NCBI GenBank assembly: GCA_016714225.1 | Contig: JADJNS010000009.1 | Coordinates: forward strand, 297,767-361,766 | Direction of reading: 5' to 3' | DNA: 64,000 nucleotides | Source: Archangiaceae bacterium | Lineage (GTDB): Bacteria > Myxococcota > Myxococcia > Myxococcales > Myxococcaceae | Shown: in pieces, positions 44,619-53,760 of the stretch | Position numbering within the stretch: position 1 is the first letter of the stretch | Layout of the letters: every line of letters starts with the position of its first letter | Notes under the pieces: model-generated | Database searches by the model: none | Seen by the model: the letters and a program-made list of their open reading frames with translations, nothing else | What the model was told of the DNA's origin: nothing | Translations under genes and position numbers: made by a program

Positions 44619-45707
44619 CTAGAGCTGGCAGCCGCTCTCGAAGCCGGTCGCGTCGAAGGTGCCGCGCTGCGAGCCGGTCAGCACGCCGTGCTCGGCGGTG
44701 GGCACGCTGGCCCGAACCTCGAGGGTGTGCATGCCGCTGCGGCGCGGCGAGCAGTACTCGAGCACGTAGAAGCGGTTCGCCAGGCCCGAGACGCGGTCGG
44801 CGATCTCCTTGAACGCGCGCTGCAGCTGGTCCGAGCGGCTCACCGGCCAGTAGCCGTCGCGGCCGATGCCGCGCAGCGCCGCGTAATCGACCTCACCACC
44901 GAGGCCGATGGCGAAGGCGTGCTCGGTCGAGGTGGCGACCTGCGCCAGCGCTTCGGCGGTGCTCACCCGATCGGCCTGGTCGGTGCCGTCGGTGAACACC
45001 ACCAGCGCGCCGTCGTGCCACTGCACGTCGGCCTGCCCGCGGGCCTGGTCGAGCGCCTGCAGCGACTGCACCACCGCGCCGTTCAGGTTCGTCGAGTCGT
45101 CGACGCAGCGCCACCCGGCGCAGGTGCGGTGGTCGGCGAAGCCGGCGCAGTCGGCCGACACCGAGCACTCCTGGTGCGAGAGCGACTCGAGGCCCAGCTC
45201 GAGGGTGGTGAGGTTCGAGGTGAAGGGCACCAGCACCTGCGGAGCGACCCGGCCATCGAAGGTCATCAGCTGCACGCGGTGGCCATCTCCCCCCGCGGCG
45301 AGCGCGGTCTCGAGGTACGTCTTGGCCGCGGTCTGCAGCGCGGTGAAGTCGGCCGAGCGCAAGATGGAGCCCGAGAGGTCGAGTAGCACCACCGAGTAGA
45401 GGCGAAACCGCTCGCCCCGGGCGGCGATGCGCTGCTGCGACTCGAAGGCGCTCACCTTCTTGCCGTCTTCGAAGATCTCGAACTGGGTGGCGCTGATGCC
45501 CGCCACCGGCTCGCCCGAGCAGGTGTCGACGCGAAACGACCAGCTCACCTTGGAAGGAGGCGAGGTCGAGAGCCCGGCGGGGCCCGGCCCGCTCAGCGAG
45601 AGGCAGCTGTCTTTCGAGCCCCCGCCACCGCCCGGCTCATCGACGGGGTACGGCCCGCACGCCGCCAGCAACACCACGGCACACGCCTGCAGCAGTTTCT
45701 CGCTCAT
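44619..45707 (-). CDS. VWA-domain lipoprotein
   Basis: 362 residues; the lipoprotein signal ends AVVLLAACGP (Cys17). A von Willebrand factor A domain occupies about residues 100-335, with the metal-ion-dependent adhesion site DLSGS (Asp110, Ser112, Ser114) and a later FTDGTD. A short Ig-like stretch before it (ATQFEIFEDGKKVSAF) is common in such proteins. Two Cys-rich insertions (HQECSVSADCAGF and HRTCAGWRC) probably form disulphides. It is likely a surface-attached metal-dependent adhesion or binding protein. TACCTT lies 7 bases before the ATG (45715-45720), with no Shine-Dalgarno. Confidence 0.82.
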   Translation of the reverse strand: MSEKLLQACAVVLLAACGPYPVDEPGGGGGSKDSCLSLSGPGPAGLSTSPPSKVSWSFRVDTCSGEPVAGISATQFEIFEDGKKVSAFESQQRIAARGERFRLYSVVLLDLSGSILRSADFTALQTAAKTYLETALAAGGDGHRVQLMTFDGRVAPQVLVPFTSNLTTLELGLESLSHQECSVSADCAGFADHRTCAGWRCVDDSTNLNGAVVQSLQALDQARGQADVQWHDGALVVFTDGTDQADRVSTAEALAQVATSTEHAFAIGLGGEVDYAALRGIGRDGYWPVSRSDQLQRAFKEIADRVSGLANRFYVLEYCSPRRSGMHTLEVRASVPTAEHGVLTGSQRGTFDATGFESGCQL

Positions 45708-45772
45708 GTAGGCGAAGGTAGTCTCGGGGCGCGGTGCAGCCAGTTTTTCGCCGCCACGTTACGCTTGCGGCC

Positions 45773-45934
45773 ATGTGCCTCATCTGTGTCGAGCTGGCGA
45801 AGCAAGCGATGACCCCGTCGGAAGGGCGCCGCGCGCTCTCCGAGATGACCGAGAAGATCGGCGCCTCGCACGCCGACGAGGTCGAGAAGAAGCTCAAGGC
45901 AGCCGAGAAGGCGGCGGGCAAGAAGACTCCGTGA
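45773..45934 (+). CDS. Small CLIC-motif protein, 53 residues
   Basis: MCLICVELAKQAMTPSEGRR, then a helical, Lys/Glu-rich tail (EVEKKLKAAEKAAGKK). The CxxC at residues 2-5 could bind metal or be redox-active. Codon use is typical of the genome and the frame is not explained by another gene. It is divergent from the VWA lipoprotein. TACGCT lies 7 bases before the ATG (45760-45765), so a leaderless transcript is likely. I recognise no family with certainty. Confidence 0.6.
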   Translation: MCLICVELAKQAMTPSEGRRALSEMTEKIGASHADEVEKKLKAAEKAAGKKTP

Positions 45935-45947
45935 GCAATTGCGGGCA

Positions 45948-46586
45948 CTACAGGCGCGTCGTGGCTGCGCTGTCTGGCGGCGGCGCCGGCAGAGCCAGCA
46001 GCTTCTGATCGATGCGCTGGTCGGTGTAGCCCTTGAGCAGCTGGGCGATGGCGGCCTCGAACATGCTGCGAAACACCAGCTCGGGCGTCTCACCGGTGGA
46101 GCCGACCGACTCACCCGCGAACGAATAGAGGTACTCGTGCGCCTCGCTGGGCCGAATCGCGAAGCCCCAGGTCACCGCCGAGGCCCCGGCATAGACGGTG
46201 AGAATGCCGTCGGGGCGGCTGCCCGCCACCAGCACCTCGATGCGGTCGAGCTTCACGTCGGCGATCACCGCCGGCTCGGTGCCCACCTGTTCGGGAGCCA
46301 CCACCTGCACCTTCGCGAAGAACGCCTCGAAGGCCTTCTTCAGGTCGCGTGCGACGAACTGGGCCACGTCGGTGAGCCTGCCGCCCTGGTCTTTGCCCCC
46401 CACCAGCACCGTCATCTCGGCCGGTACCTTGGCCGGGTCGAGCACCAGGTACAGCGTGCGCGGGTTCTTCTGTGCGGTCATCAGCGAAGGTGGCGCCACC
46501 GCCAGCTCTCTCATCGAGAGCCGATTCGAGGTGGTGCTGCAGGCGCAGACCGCCAACACGGCGAACAGGGAGAGCATTCGGTTCAT
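45948..46586 (-). CDS. Lipoprotein of unknown function
   Basis: 212 residues; the signal ends FAVLAVCAC (lipobox Val-Cys-Ala-Cys, Cys16). The mature part has strands and helices (RTLYLVLDPAKVPAEMTVLV, VARDLKKAFEAFFAKVQVVAP, PAVIADVKLDRIEVL) that resemble YajG/DUF4136-like outer-membrane lipoproteins with a swapped-hairpin fold, but the match is weak. It is convergent with the 53-residue gene, 13 bases apart. No Shine-Dalgarno is visible. Confidence 0.7.
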   Translation of the reverse strand: MNRMLSLFAVLAVCACSTTSNRLSMRELAVAPPSLMTAQKNPRTLYLVLDPAKVPAEMTVLVGGKDQGGRLTDVAQFVARDLKKAFEAFFAKVQVVAPEQVGTEPAVIADVKLDRIEVLVAGSRPDGILTVYAGASAVTWGFAIRPSEAHEYLYSFAGESVGSTGETPELVFRSMFEAAIAQLLKGYTDQRIDQKLLALPAPPPDSAATTRL

Positions 46587-46885
46587 ACGCCAGGTGAGTG
46601 GACACCCCAGCGCAGAATTTTGAACGGCGCTGGGCGCTCAGCACGAGGCGTTCGCGACTGCGGTGCCTGCGCGACGGTCGACGGGCTGCTCGAGCGCATC
46701 GCAGACCTGGACTTCGAGTGGGGAACCAGCGACGGCAACTGAAGACCCGTCAGCCTTTGTGCACCGCTCGAATGGCTGCACGTCGCGCAAGGTGCCGATC
46801 TGCGGGAAATCGGTTTTCTCAGACCTGCCGGCCCCTGGCGTCCTTCGCGTGTCGGATGCATGGGCTAAGAGGTTCGGCCTCCCCG
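46587..46885. other. Non-coding gap before priA
   Basis: About 300 bases between a divergent lipoprotein gene and priA. It must hold both promoters. Open frames cross it in several phases, but none has a plausible start, codon use or known protein pattern. I see no RNA gene or strong hairpin. Confidence 0.5.
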
Positions 46886-49147
46886 ATGTCCATCCTCGAA
46901 GCCAGCCCGTACGCCCAGGTCGCGGTTGGCCGGCCGCTTCGCGGAGAGTTCACCTACCTGGTGCCCGCCAGCCTGCGCGGCAAGCTGAAGCCCGGCCAGC
47001 GGGTGAAGGTGCCGTTCGGCCGCGCCACCACGCTGGCCTTCTATCTCTCGGACGCGCCGCCGCCGTCGGCCGAGGTCGCGGCCAAGCTCAAGCCCATCGA
47101 CTGCGCGCTCGAGCCCGAGCCGGTGCTCACCCCCGACGTCGTCGAGTTGGTGCGCTTCGCCGCGCGCCACTACCGCTACCCGCTCGGTGAGGCGCTCAAG
47201 GCCGCGCTGCCGCCGCAGCTGACCCGCCCCGACGAAGAGAAAGAGGCGAAGCCCGACGTCGAGTGGTGGGCGCACGTGCTGGGGCTGCCGTCTCCCGACG
47301 AGCTGCCGAAGAGCGCGCACGCCCAGCGCGCCACGCTGCAGTACCTGCTCGCGGTCGGCCGCACCGCCACGATGGAAGAGGTGGCCATCGCGATTCCCGG
47401 CGCGCGCGAGACGCTCAAGAAGCTCGCCGAGCGAGACTTGATTCGCCTCGAGGCCCGGCCGCGGGTGAAGCGCGCCGCCGACGGCCTGGGCGCCGAGCGC
47501 CACGCGGTGCTCACCGAAGAGCAAGACGTGGCGGTGAAGACGCTCTCGGCCGAGCTCGAGCGCGGGCAGTTCGCGCCCTGGCTGCTCTACGGCGTCACCG
47601 GCAGCGGCAAGACCGAGGTGTACCTGCAGCTGGTCGAGCGCGCGCTCGAGCTGAAGAAGGGCGCGCTGATTCTGGTGCCCGAGATCGCGCTCACCCCGCA
47701 GCTGGTGGGCCGCTTTCACAGCCGCTTCGGCGCCAAGGTCGCCGTGCTGCACTCGGCGCTCAAAGACTCCGAGCGGTATCGGAACTTTCAGTCGCTGCGT
47801 CGGGGCGAGCAGCGCATCGCGGTGGGCGTGCGCAGCGCCATCTTCGCGCCGGTGAAAGACCTCGGCATCATCGTGGTCGACGAAGAGCACGACCCCTCGT
47901 TCAAGCAGGAAGAGAAGCTGCGCTACCACGCGCGCGACCTGGCGGTGGTGCGCGCGCAGAAGGCCAACGCCCTGGTGGTGCTCGGCTCGGCCACCCCTTC
48001 GCTCGAGACCCTCGAGAACACCAACCGCGGCCGCTACAAGTCGGTGCAGCTCACCCGCCGCGTCGACGACCGCCCGATGCCGAGCGTGGGGCTGGTCGAC
48101 CTGCGCATCGAGCGCCCGCGCAAGCGCGACGAGCCGCGCACCAGCGAGCCGCCGATTCTCTCGGCGCCGCTGCGCGAGGCGATGGAAGACGTGCTCTCCC
48201 GCGGGCAGCAGGTGATTCTGTTTCTCAACCGGCGCGGCTACGACACCTTCATGGTCTGCGAGGTCTGCGGCCAGAACCTCAAGTGCAAAGACTGCGACGT
48301 CTGCCTCACCCACCACCACGGCAGCCGCCGCCTGCTCTGCCACTACTGCAACCGGCAAGAGTTCGTGCCCGACCGCTGCCCGCAGTGCACCGGCCCGCTG
48401 ATTCGCCTCGGCATGGGCACCGAGAAGGTCGAGGCCGAGGTCGCCGAGGCGTTTCCCGCCGCGCGGGTGGGCCGGCTCGATCGCGACGCGGTCACCTCGA
48501 CCGAGACGCTCACCGAGCTGCTCGCCTCGTTCGCGCGCCGCGAGCTCGACGTGCTGGTCGGCACCCAGATGGTGGCGAAGGGCCACGACTTTCCCGGCGT
48601 CACGCTGGTGTGCGTGGTGATGGCCGACACCGCGCTGGCGCTGCCCGACTTCCGCGCCGCCGAGCGCACCTTTCACCTGCTCACCCAGGTGGGCGGGCGC
48701 GCCGGGCGCGGCGTCGACCCGGGCCGCGTGCTGGTGCAGACGTACAACCCCGAGGCCGAGCCGGTGGCGCGCGTGCTGCACCACGACTTCGAGGGGTTCT
48801 CGCGCGAAGAGCTGCGCCGCCGCCGCCTGCTCGCCTGGCCGCCGTACTCGCGGCTGGCGGCGGTGCGCATCGAGGGCGCCCACCCCGAAGACACCGCGAG
48901 GGTGGCCCGCGCGTTGGGCAAGGCGGTGGCCGACCACCTGCCCCCGGCGACGCACGGGGTGCGGCTGCTCGGGCCGGCTCCCGCGCCGATCTCGAAGATC
49001 AAGGGCAAGACGCGCTGGCAGCTGTTGCTCAAGGCGCCCACCCACGCGGCGATGGAGAAGCCGCTCTCGGCGATCGAGGCGATGCTGCCCGACCTGCCGT
49101 CGTCGGTGCGGGTCACCCTCGACGTCGACCCGGGAGCGATGCTGTAG
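46886..49147 (+). CDS. priA: Primosomal protein N' (replication restart helicase PriA)
   Basis: 753 residues. The N-terminal 3'-OH-binding domain (about 5-110) precedes a superfamily 2 helicase: Walker A GVTGSGKTEVY (from about residue 235), DEEH box, GSATPSLET. The zinc-binding insertion has its cysteine set (CEVCGQNLKCKDCDVC, CHYCNRQ, CPQC; about 457-505), and the helicase C-terminal motifs follow (GTQMVAKGHDFPGV, QVGGRAGRG). PriA reloads the replisome at stalled forks. All motifs are intact and the length is normal. The ATG at 46886 (MSILEASPYAQVAV) is the natural start; upstream in-frame sequence is not protein-like. Confidence 0.97.
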   Translation: MSILEASPYAQVAVGRPLRGEFTYLVPASLRGKLKPGQRVKVPFGRATTLAFYLSDAPPPSAEVAAKLKPIDCALEPEPVLTPDVVELVRFAARHYRYPLGEALKAALPPQLTRPDEEKEAKPDVEWWAHVLGLPSPDELPKSAHAQRATLQYLLAVGRTATMEEVAIAIPGARETLKKLAERDLIRLEARPRVKRAADGLGAERHAVLTEEQDVAVKTLSAELERGQFAPWLLYGVTGSGKTEVYLQLVERALELKKGALILVPEIALTPQLVGRFHSRFGAKVAVLHSALKDSERYRNFQSLRRGEQRIAVGVRSAIFAPVKDLGIIVVDEEHDPSFKQEEKLRYHARDLAVVRAQKANALVVLGSATPSLETLENTNRGRYKSVQLTRRVDDRPMPSVGLVDLRIERPRKRDEPRTSEPPILSAPLREAMEDVLSRGQQVILFLNRRGYDTFMVCEVCGQNLKCKDCDVCLTHHHGSRRLLCHYCNRQEFVPDRCPQCTGPLIRLGMGTEKVEAEVAEAFPAARVGRLDRDAVTSTETLTELLASFARRELDVLVGTQMVAKGHDFPGVTLVCVVMADTALALPDFRAAERTFHLLTQVGGRAGRGVDPGRVLVQTYNPEAEPVARVLHHDFEGFSREELRRRRLLAWPPYSRLAAVRIEGAHPEDTARVARALGKAVADHLPPATHGVRLLGPAPAPISKIKGKTRWQLLLKAPTHAAMEKPLSAIEAMLPDLPSSVRVTLDVDPGAML

Positions 49148-49154
49148 GGCGGCT

Positions 49155-50243
49155 TTAGGCCCAGCGTGACTCGTCGAACGGCTTCGGCACGCGGGGGAAC
49201 AAGAGCTGCAGCGGCAGCGCGATGCGCGAAGCCCACGAGGCGGCGTTGTGCTCGTGACCGGGGAAGACCAGGCGGTGCAGGTCTTTGCCCGCCTCGAAGC
49301 CCAGGGCGGTGAGCGCGCGCAGCATCGAGCGGGTGTGGTGGTAGTTGTCGCGCGACTTCTGCTCGCCCTCGTTCGGAGTGGCCCCCGAGTCGAGGTAGAG
49401 CAGGGGCCGCGGCGACGGCGGCGGCGTCTCGTTCACCATGCGCACCAGCCAGCGGTTGCCCCAGAAGAACGAGCTCGAGAGGCAGGCCGCCTTGCCGAAC
49501 ACGTCGGGGCGCGACCACGCGGCGTAGAAGGCGAACAGCCCGCCCATCGAGCTGCCCATCACCCCGGTGTTCTCGGGGCCGTTCTTGGTGCGGTAACGCT
49601 TCTCGACGAACGGCTTCAGGTGGTCGACGATGCGAGAGAGAAACTGTTCGCCTCCTCCGCCGCCGTAGGTGGTGTCGGGCACCGGGCTGAGCAGGTCGAG
49701 CCGGCCCACCGCGGTGTGAATGCCGACCAGAATCACGTCTTCGGTCGCGCCCACCTGCGCCAGGCTGGTGAGCGTCGAGTCGAGGCTCCAGTTGCCGAAG
49801 GCGTCTTGCGAGTGCGACCACAGCGACTGGCCGTCGACCGCGTACACCACCGAGTAGCGCTCCTCGGGGTGCTCGTCGTACCCGACCGGCAGGAGCACGT
49901 CGATGCGCAGCGGCTGCCCTGCGGCGTCGATCTCGAGGGCCTCTTCCAACCGGGTGGTGCGCTGGTCGAACGCCGGGCACAGGTGCAGGTGCTCGCCCGC
50001 GTGCACCAGGTAGTTCTGACCCAGGGCCCAGTCTTCGCCGCGCGAGACCTTGAGCTCGAGAATCTCGCCCTCGGGCACCGGCACCTTGAAGAGGTACGCG
50101 TCGCCGTTCACGACGTCGGGGGCGCGGCTGTGCTCCCACGACAGGGGCGCCAGGCTGCCGCGCAGGCCGATGTCGCCGCGGCCCTTCGGGTAGATGACTT
50201 CGATGCGCGTCTCGAGAATGCGCGGGCCGGGGCCGTCGCTCAT
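49155..50243 (-). CDS. Enterochelin-esterase-like alpha/beta-hydrolase
   Basis: 362 residues of the esterase D/Fes-like family. An N-terminal carbohydrate-binding-like beta domain (about 10-105, YLFKVPVPEGEILELKVSRG) precedes the hydrolase: RIDVLLPVGYDEHPEERYSVVYAVDGQ, nucleophile elbow VMGSSMGGLFAF (Ser in G-S-S-M-G), and the catalytic His in GHEHNAASWA. No signal peptide is visible, so it is probably cytosolic. True enterochelin esterase activity is not implied, as no siderophore genes are near. It is convergent with priA (7 bases apart) and divergent from the MYXO-CTERM gene. Confidence 0.85.
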   Translation of the reverse strand: MSDGPGPRILETRIEVIYPKGRGDIGLRGSLAPLSWEHSRAPDVVNGDAYLFKVPVPEGEILELKVSRGEDWALGQNYLVHAGEHLHLCPAFDQRTTRLEEALEIDAAGQPLRIDVLLPVGYDEHPEERYSVVYAVDGQSLWSHSQDAFGNWSLDSTLTSLAQVGATEDVILVGIHTAVGRLDLLSPVPDTTYGGGGGEQFLSRIVDHLKPFVEKRYRTKNGPENTGVMGSSMGGLFAFYAAWSRPDVFGKAACLSSSFFWGNRWLVRMVNETPPPSPRPLLYLDSGATPNEGEQKSRDNYHHTRSMLRALTALGFEAGKDLHRLVFPGHEHNAASWASRIALPLQLLFPRVPKPFDESRWA

Positions 50244-50310
50244 AGGCGCGGCTACTTAATCGGGCCCTCGCGGCCCCGCTCGCCTACTGGTGGGAGCTGT
50301 GGCTCCACAG

Positions 50311-53300
50311 ATGCCCGCCGAAGCTGCGGTACCATCGGCCCACCGCCCCTTGAGAACCTCCGCGTTGGTCTGCCTTGCGTGGCTGCTCGTGCCGGTCGAG
50401 GCGTCGGCCATCACCCTCACCCAGACGCCGCAGGCCTTCGTCTCTCCGCGGCAGGTGACCATCTCCTGGCGCACCGATGTGTCGTCGAGCACCGAGGTGC
50501 ACTACGGGCCTGCGAGCCAGGCCACCCCCGCGGCCTACCCGCAGCACTCGGTCTGGGCGGGGCTCTCGGGGCTCAAGCACAGCCGCACCTTGAGCAACCT
50601 CGCGCCCGGCACGTATTTCTACCGGGTGCAGAGCAACGACGGCAGCCAGACGGTCGCCTCGGCCGAGGGCTCGTTCGTGGTGGCGCTGCCCGCGGGCAGC
50701 GCGCTCGACGCGGTGGTGTTCGACGGCGAGGTGACGGCGGCGGCGCGCCTGGGCACTGCGGTCTACCTGGGCGGCCTGTTCACCCACGCCACCGCGCGCC
50801 GCGGCAGCGCGCTGGGCTTCGACGCCACCGGCACCGTCTATTCCGACAGCCCGATGGTCACTGGCCCGGTGCTGGTGGTGGTGCCCGACGGGCAGGGTGG
50901 CTTCTACCTGGGCGGTGACTTTCGCTTCGTCGGAGGCCTCCCGCGCAACGGCCTCGCGCACCTGCTCCCCGACCTGGGCCTCGACCTCGACTGGGACCCC
51001 AACTGCAACGGCACCGTCTCGGCGATCGCGGTCAGCGGCAGCACCGTCTATTTCGGCGGCACCTTCACCCAGGTGAACGGCGGCACCGCGCGCAACAACG
51101 CGGCCGCGGTCGACGCCACCACCGGCACCGCCACCGGGTGGAACCCCAACCTCAACACCTACGTGAACGCGCTGGTGGTGAACGGCAGCACCGTCTACCT
51201 CGGGGGTGGGTTCACCACGGTGAACGGGGGCACGGTGCGCAACCGCGTCGCGGCCGTCGACGCCACCACCGGCGCCGCGAGCGCGTTCAACCCCAACCTC
51301 GACGGCGCGGTCTACACGATGGCCCTCAGCGGCACCACGCTCTACCTCGGCGGCGTCTTCACCGCGGTGAACGGCGGTACCGCGCGCAGCCGGGCGGCCG
51401 CGGTGAGCACCACCACCGGCACCGCGACCGCGTGGAACCCGAGCTTCGACAGCACGGTCGAGACCCTCATGGTGAGCGGCGGCCTGGTCTACGCGGGCGG
51501 CTGGTTCACCACCGTCAACGGCGCCACCACCCGCAATCGCATCGCCGCGGTCGACGCCACCACCGGCGTCGTGAACGGGTGGAACCCCAACTCCAACTCC
51601 ATCGTGTATTCGGTGCAGGTGGTGGGCACCACCGCGTACCTGGGCGGCTCGTTTGGGGTGGTCGCGGGCGTCGCGCGGGAGGGTGCGGCGGCCATCGACA
51701 CCACCACCGGGGTGTCCACCGCGTGGAACCCGAACCTCAACGACACCGTGCAGTCGGTCGCGGTGAGCGGTAGCACGTTCTTCCTCGGCGGCACCTTCAC
51801 CGGGGCGAACGCCGCCTCGATGCGCAACTACGCTGCGGCGCTCGACGTCACCACTGGCGCCCTGCTGCCGTGGAACCCGAACTTCTCGTTCCCGGTGCTG
51901 GGTCTCGAGGTGAGCGGCGGCGCGGTCTACGCGGTGGGGTCGTTCACCGCCGTCAACAGCGGCACGGTGCGCAACCGCGCGGCGGCGGTCGACGCCACCA
52001 CCGGCACCGTCACCGCGTGGAACCCCAACCTCAACGGCCCCGCCTACGCGGTCTCGGTGAGCGCGACCGGGGTTTACGTCGGCGGAGCGTTCAACATCGT
52101 CAATGGAGGCGCCGTGCGAAACCGCATCGCCGCCTTCGACCTCATCAACGGCACCGCGACTGCGTGGAACCCCAACCTCGACAACGAGGCGCACGTCATC
52201 AGGGCCGGCAGCAGCGCGGTGTACGTCGGGGGCCTGTTCACGGCCGTCAACGGCGGCACGCCCCGCAACCGCGCCGCGGCCTTCGACCTCGCCACCGGCA
52301 CCGCCACCGCGTGGAACCCCGACATCAACAACCGGGTCGAGTCGATGGTGGTGAACGGCAGCACGGTCTACCTGGGAGGCAGCTTCACCACCGCGAACGG
52401 GAGCACCACCCGCAATCGCGCCGCGGCGGTCGACCTCACCACCGGGGCGCTCACCGGGTGGAACCCGAATCTCGACAACTCGGTCGGAGCGATCGGCATC
52501 AGCGGAGACACCGTCTACCTGAACGGCTACTTCGACAACGTCAACGGCATGCCGCGCCGCCGCGTGGCTGCGGTCGATGCCACCACCGGAGCCCTGCGCA
52601 GCTGGGGGCCGCAGGTGACGCTCGGCGGCGGCAGCGCGGCGAGCGGCGTGGTGCTCCCCGTCTGCCAGCTGAACAAGGTGTTCTTCTCTTCGCAGGCCTC
52701 GATGGGCATCGGGCCCGACCCGCAGCGGGGCCCCATCACGCTCGACTGCGTGCCCGGCTCGATGCGGCTGGCGATCACCAGCCCGGCGCGCACCTTCAGC
52801 GCCGGCGCGTGCGGCGGGGCAGCGCTGGCCATCACCGTGCAGCTGCAAGACTCGGCGGGCGCCGCCTCGAGCGCGGTGGTGGTGCAGCCCTTCACCGCCT
52901 CGTCGAGCTCGACCGGGGGCACCTGGTTCAGCGACGCGACCTGCACGACTCCCACCTCAGGGGCCTTCACCATCGCCGCGGGCGCGAGCACGGCGACGCT
53001 CTATTACCGGGACACGGTGATGGGCAGCCCCACGGTGACCCTCACCAACGCATCGGGGCTCACCAACCCCGCGGGCCAGGGGCAGACGGTGGGCCCGGGC
53101 GCGGCGGCGGCGCTGGTGGTGTCGGGGGTGAGCAGCCCGCGGGCACTCGGCCAGCTCTCGGGAGTCACCGTCGAGGCGCGCGACGCCTTCAACAACCGCG
53201 CGACCGGGTACACCGGCAGGGTGCAGTTCACCTCGACCGACCCGGCGGCGACCCTGCCCGCGCAGTACGTGTTCAACAGCGCCGGGGCGACCGACAACGG

Positions 53301-53739
53301 GCTGCACGTGTTTCCGGCCTCGGCGCTGGGGTTCGGCACGCCAGGCACCTGGTCGCTCACCGCCACCGATGCGGTGAACGGGGCCATCACCGGCACCCTG
53401 GGCGGCATCGTGGTGCTCGCCGCCGATGCGGGCGTGCCCGATGCGGGTCCGCCCGATGCGGGTCCGCCCGATGCGGGTCCGCCCGATGCGGGCGCCCCTG
53501 ACGCAGGCGTGGCCGATGCGGGGGTGCCCGACGCAGGCGAGCCTGACGCCGGCATGACCGACAGCGGTGTCTCTGACGCAGGTCTGGCCGATGCCGGCGA
53601 CGTCCCCGTCCCCAAAGGCTACGGCGCCGGCTGCGGCTGCTCGACGGCGGGCGGGCCCTGGGCGGTGCTCCTGCTGGCCGGGCTGCTCCGCCGCCGCGCA
53701 AAGTCGCGGTCGCAAAGTGGAAACGGTGCGCAGCTGTAG
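50311..53739 (+). CDS. MYXO-CTERM surface protein with ~49-residue repeats
   Basis: 1142 residues. The signal peptide (RTSALVCLAWLLVPVEASA) is followed by a fibronectin-III-like domain (VTISWRTDVSSSTEVHYGP) and about eleven repeats of ~49 residues in the form TVYLGGxFTxVNGGTxRNR, AAAVDATTGTATAWNPNLN, which look like beta-propeller blades (delta-60/DUF5122-type). Two Ig-like segments follow, then a (Asp-Ala-Gly)-rich spacer and the MYXO-CTERM tail: GYGAGCGCSTAGG, hydrophobic WAVLLLAGLL, RRRAKSR. MYXO-CTERM tails are processed by myxosortase and the proteins end up on the outer surface. The ATG at 50311 is chosen for the signal peptide; a GTG at 50290 is possible. The ligand is unknown. Confidence 0.85.
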   Translation: MPAEAAVPSAHRPLRTSALVCLAWLLVPVEASAITLTQTPQAFVSPRQVTISWRTDVSSSTEVHYGPASQATPAAYPQHSVWAGLSGLKHSRTLSNLAPGTYFYRVQSNDGSQTVASAEGSFVVALPAGSALDAVVFDGEVTAAARLGTAVYLGGLFTHATARRGSALGFDATGTVYSDSPMVTGPVLVVVPDGQGGFYLGGDFRFVGGLPRNGLAHLLPDLGLDLDWDPNCNGTVSAIAVSGSTVYFGGTFTQVNGGTARNNAAAVDATTGTATGWNPNLNTYVNALVVNGSTVYLGGGFTTVNGGTVRNRVAAVDATTGAASAFNPNLDGAVYTMALSGTTLYLGGVFTAVNGGTARSRAAAVSTTTGTATAWNPSFDSTVETLMVSGGLVYAGGWFTTVNGATTRNRIAAVDATTGVVNGWNPNSNSIVYSVQVVGTTAYLGGSFGVVAGVAREGAAAIDTTTGVSTAWNPNLNDTVQSVAVSGSTFFLGGTFTGANAASMRNYAAALDVTTGALLPWNPNFSFPVLGLEVSGGAVYAVGSFTAVNSGTVRNRAAAVDATTGTVTAWNPNLNGPAYAVSVSATGVYVGGAFNIVNGGAVRNRIAAFDLINGTATAWNPNLDNEAHVIRAGSSAVYVGGLFTAVNGGTPRNRAAAFDLATGTATAWNPDINNRVESMVVNGSTVYLGGSFTTANGSTTRNRAAAVDLTTGALTGWNPNLDNSVGAIGISGDTVYLNGYFDNVNGMPRRRVAAVDATTGALRSWGPQVTLGGGSAASGVVLPVCQLNKVFFSSQASMGIGPDPQRGPITLDCVPGSMRLAITSPARTFSAGACGGAALAITVQLQDSAGAASSAVVVQPFTASSSSTGGTWFSDATCTTPTSGAFTIAAGASTATLYYRDTVMGSPTVTLTNASGLTNPAGQGQTVGPGAAAALVVSGVSSPRALGQLSGVTVEARDAFNNRATGYTGRVQFTSTDPAATLPAQYVFNSAGATDNGLHVFPASALGFGTPGTWSLTATDAVNGAITGTLGGIVVLAADAGVPDAGPPDAGPPDAGPPDAGAPDAGVADAGVPDAGEPDAGMTDSGVSDAGLADAGDVPVPKGYGAGCGCSTAGGPWAVLLLAGLLRRRAKSRSQSGNGAQL
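51000..52610 (+). repeat. 147-bp coding repeat array
   Basis: The phrase encoding (T/S)xWNPN recurs at about 51139, 51286, 51433, 51580, 51724, 51871, 52018, 52165, 52312 and 52459, a period of 147 bp (49 codons; one interval is 144). DNA conservation between units is high enough for recombination to change copy number in frame. Confidence 0.9.
53440..53484 (+). repeat. 15-bp tandem repeat in the DAG-rich spacer
   Basis: Three perfect copies of GATGCGGGTCCGCCC encode Asp-Ala-Gly-Pro-Pro, followed by degenerate units. This is the spacer before the MYXO-CTERM tail. Confidence 0.9.
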
Positions 53740-53760
53740 CAACATGTGGCGGCTGAAAGC

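Noticed and set aside
46598..46885. N-terminal extension of PriA
   Set aside because: PriA proteins begin at the 3'-OH-binding domain, which starts at the ATG at 46886; upstream in-frame sequence is Arg-rich and unrelated.
49155..50243. Siderophore (enterochelin) esterase
   Set aside because: The fold matches the family, but there are no siderophore synthesis or uptake genes nearby, so only a general esterase call is supported.
51000..52610. CRISPR-like periodic repeat
   Set aside because: The 147-bp period is in frame and encodes protein repeats; there are no short conserved repeats separated by unique spacers.
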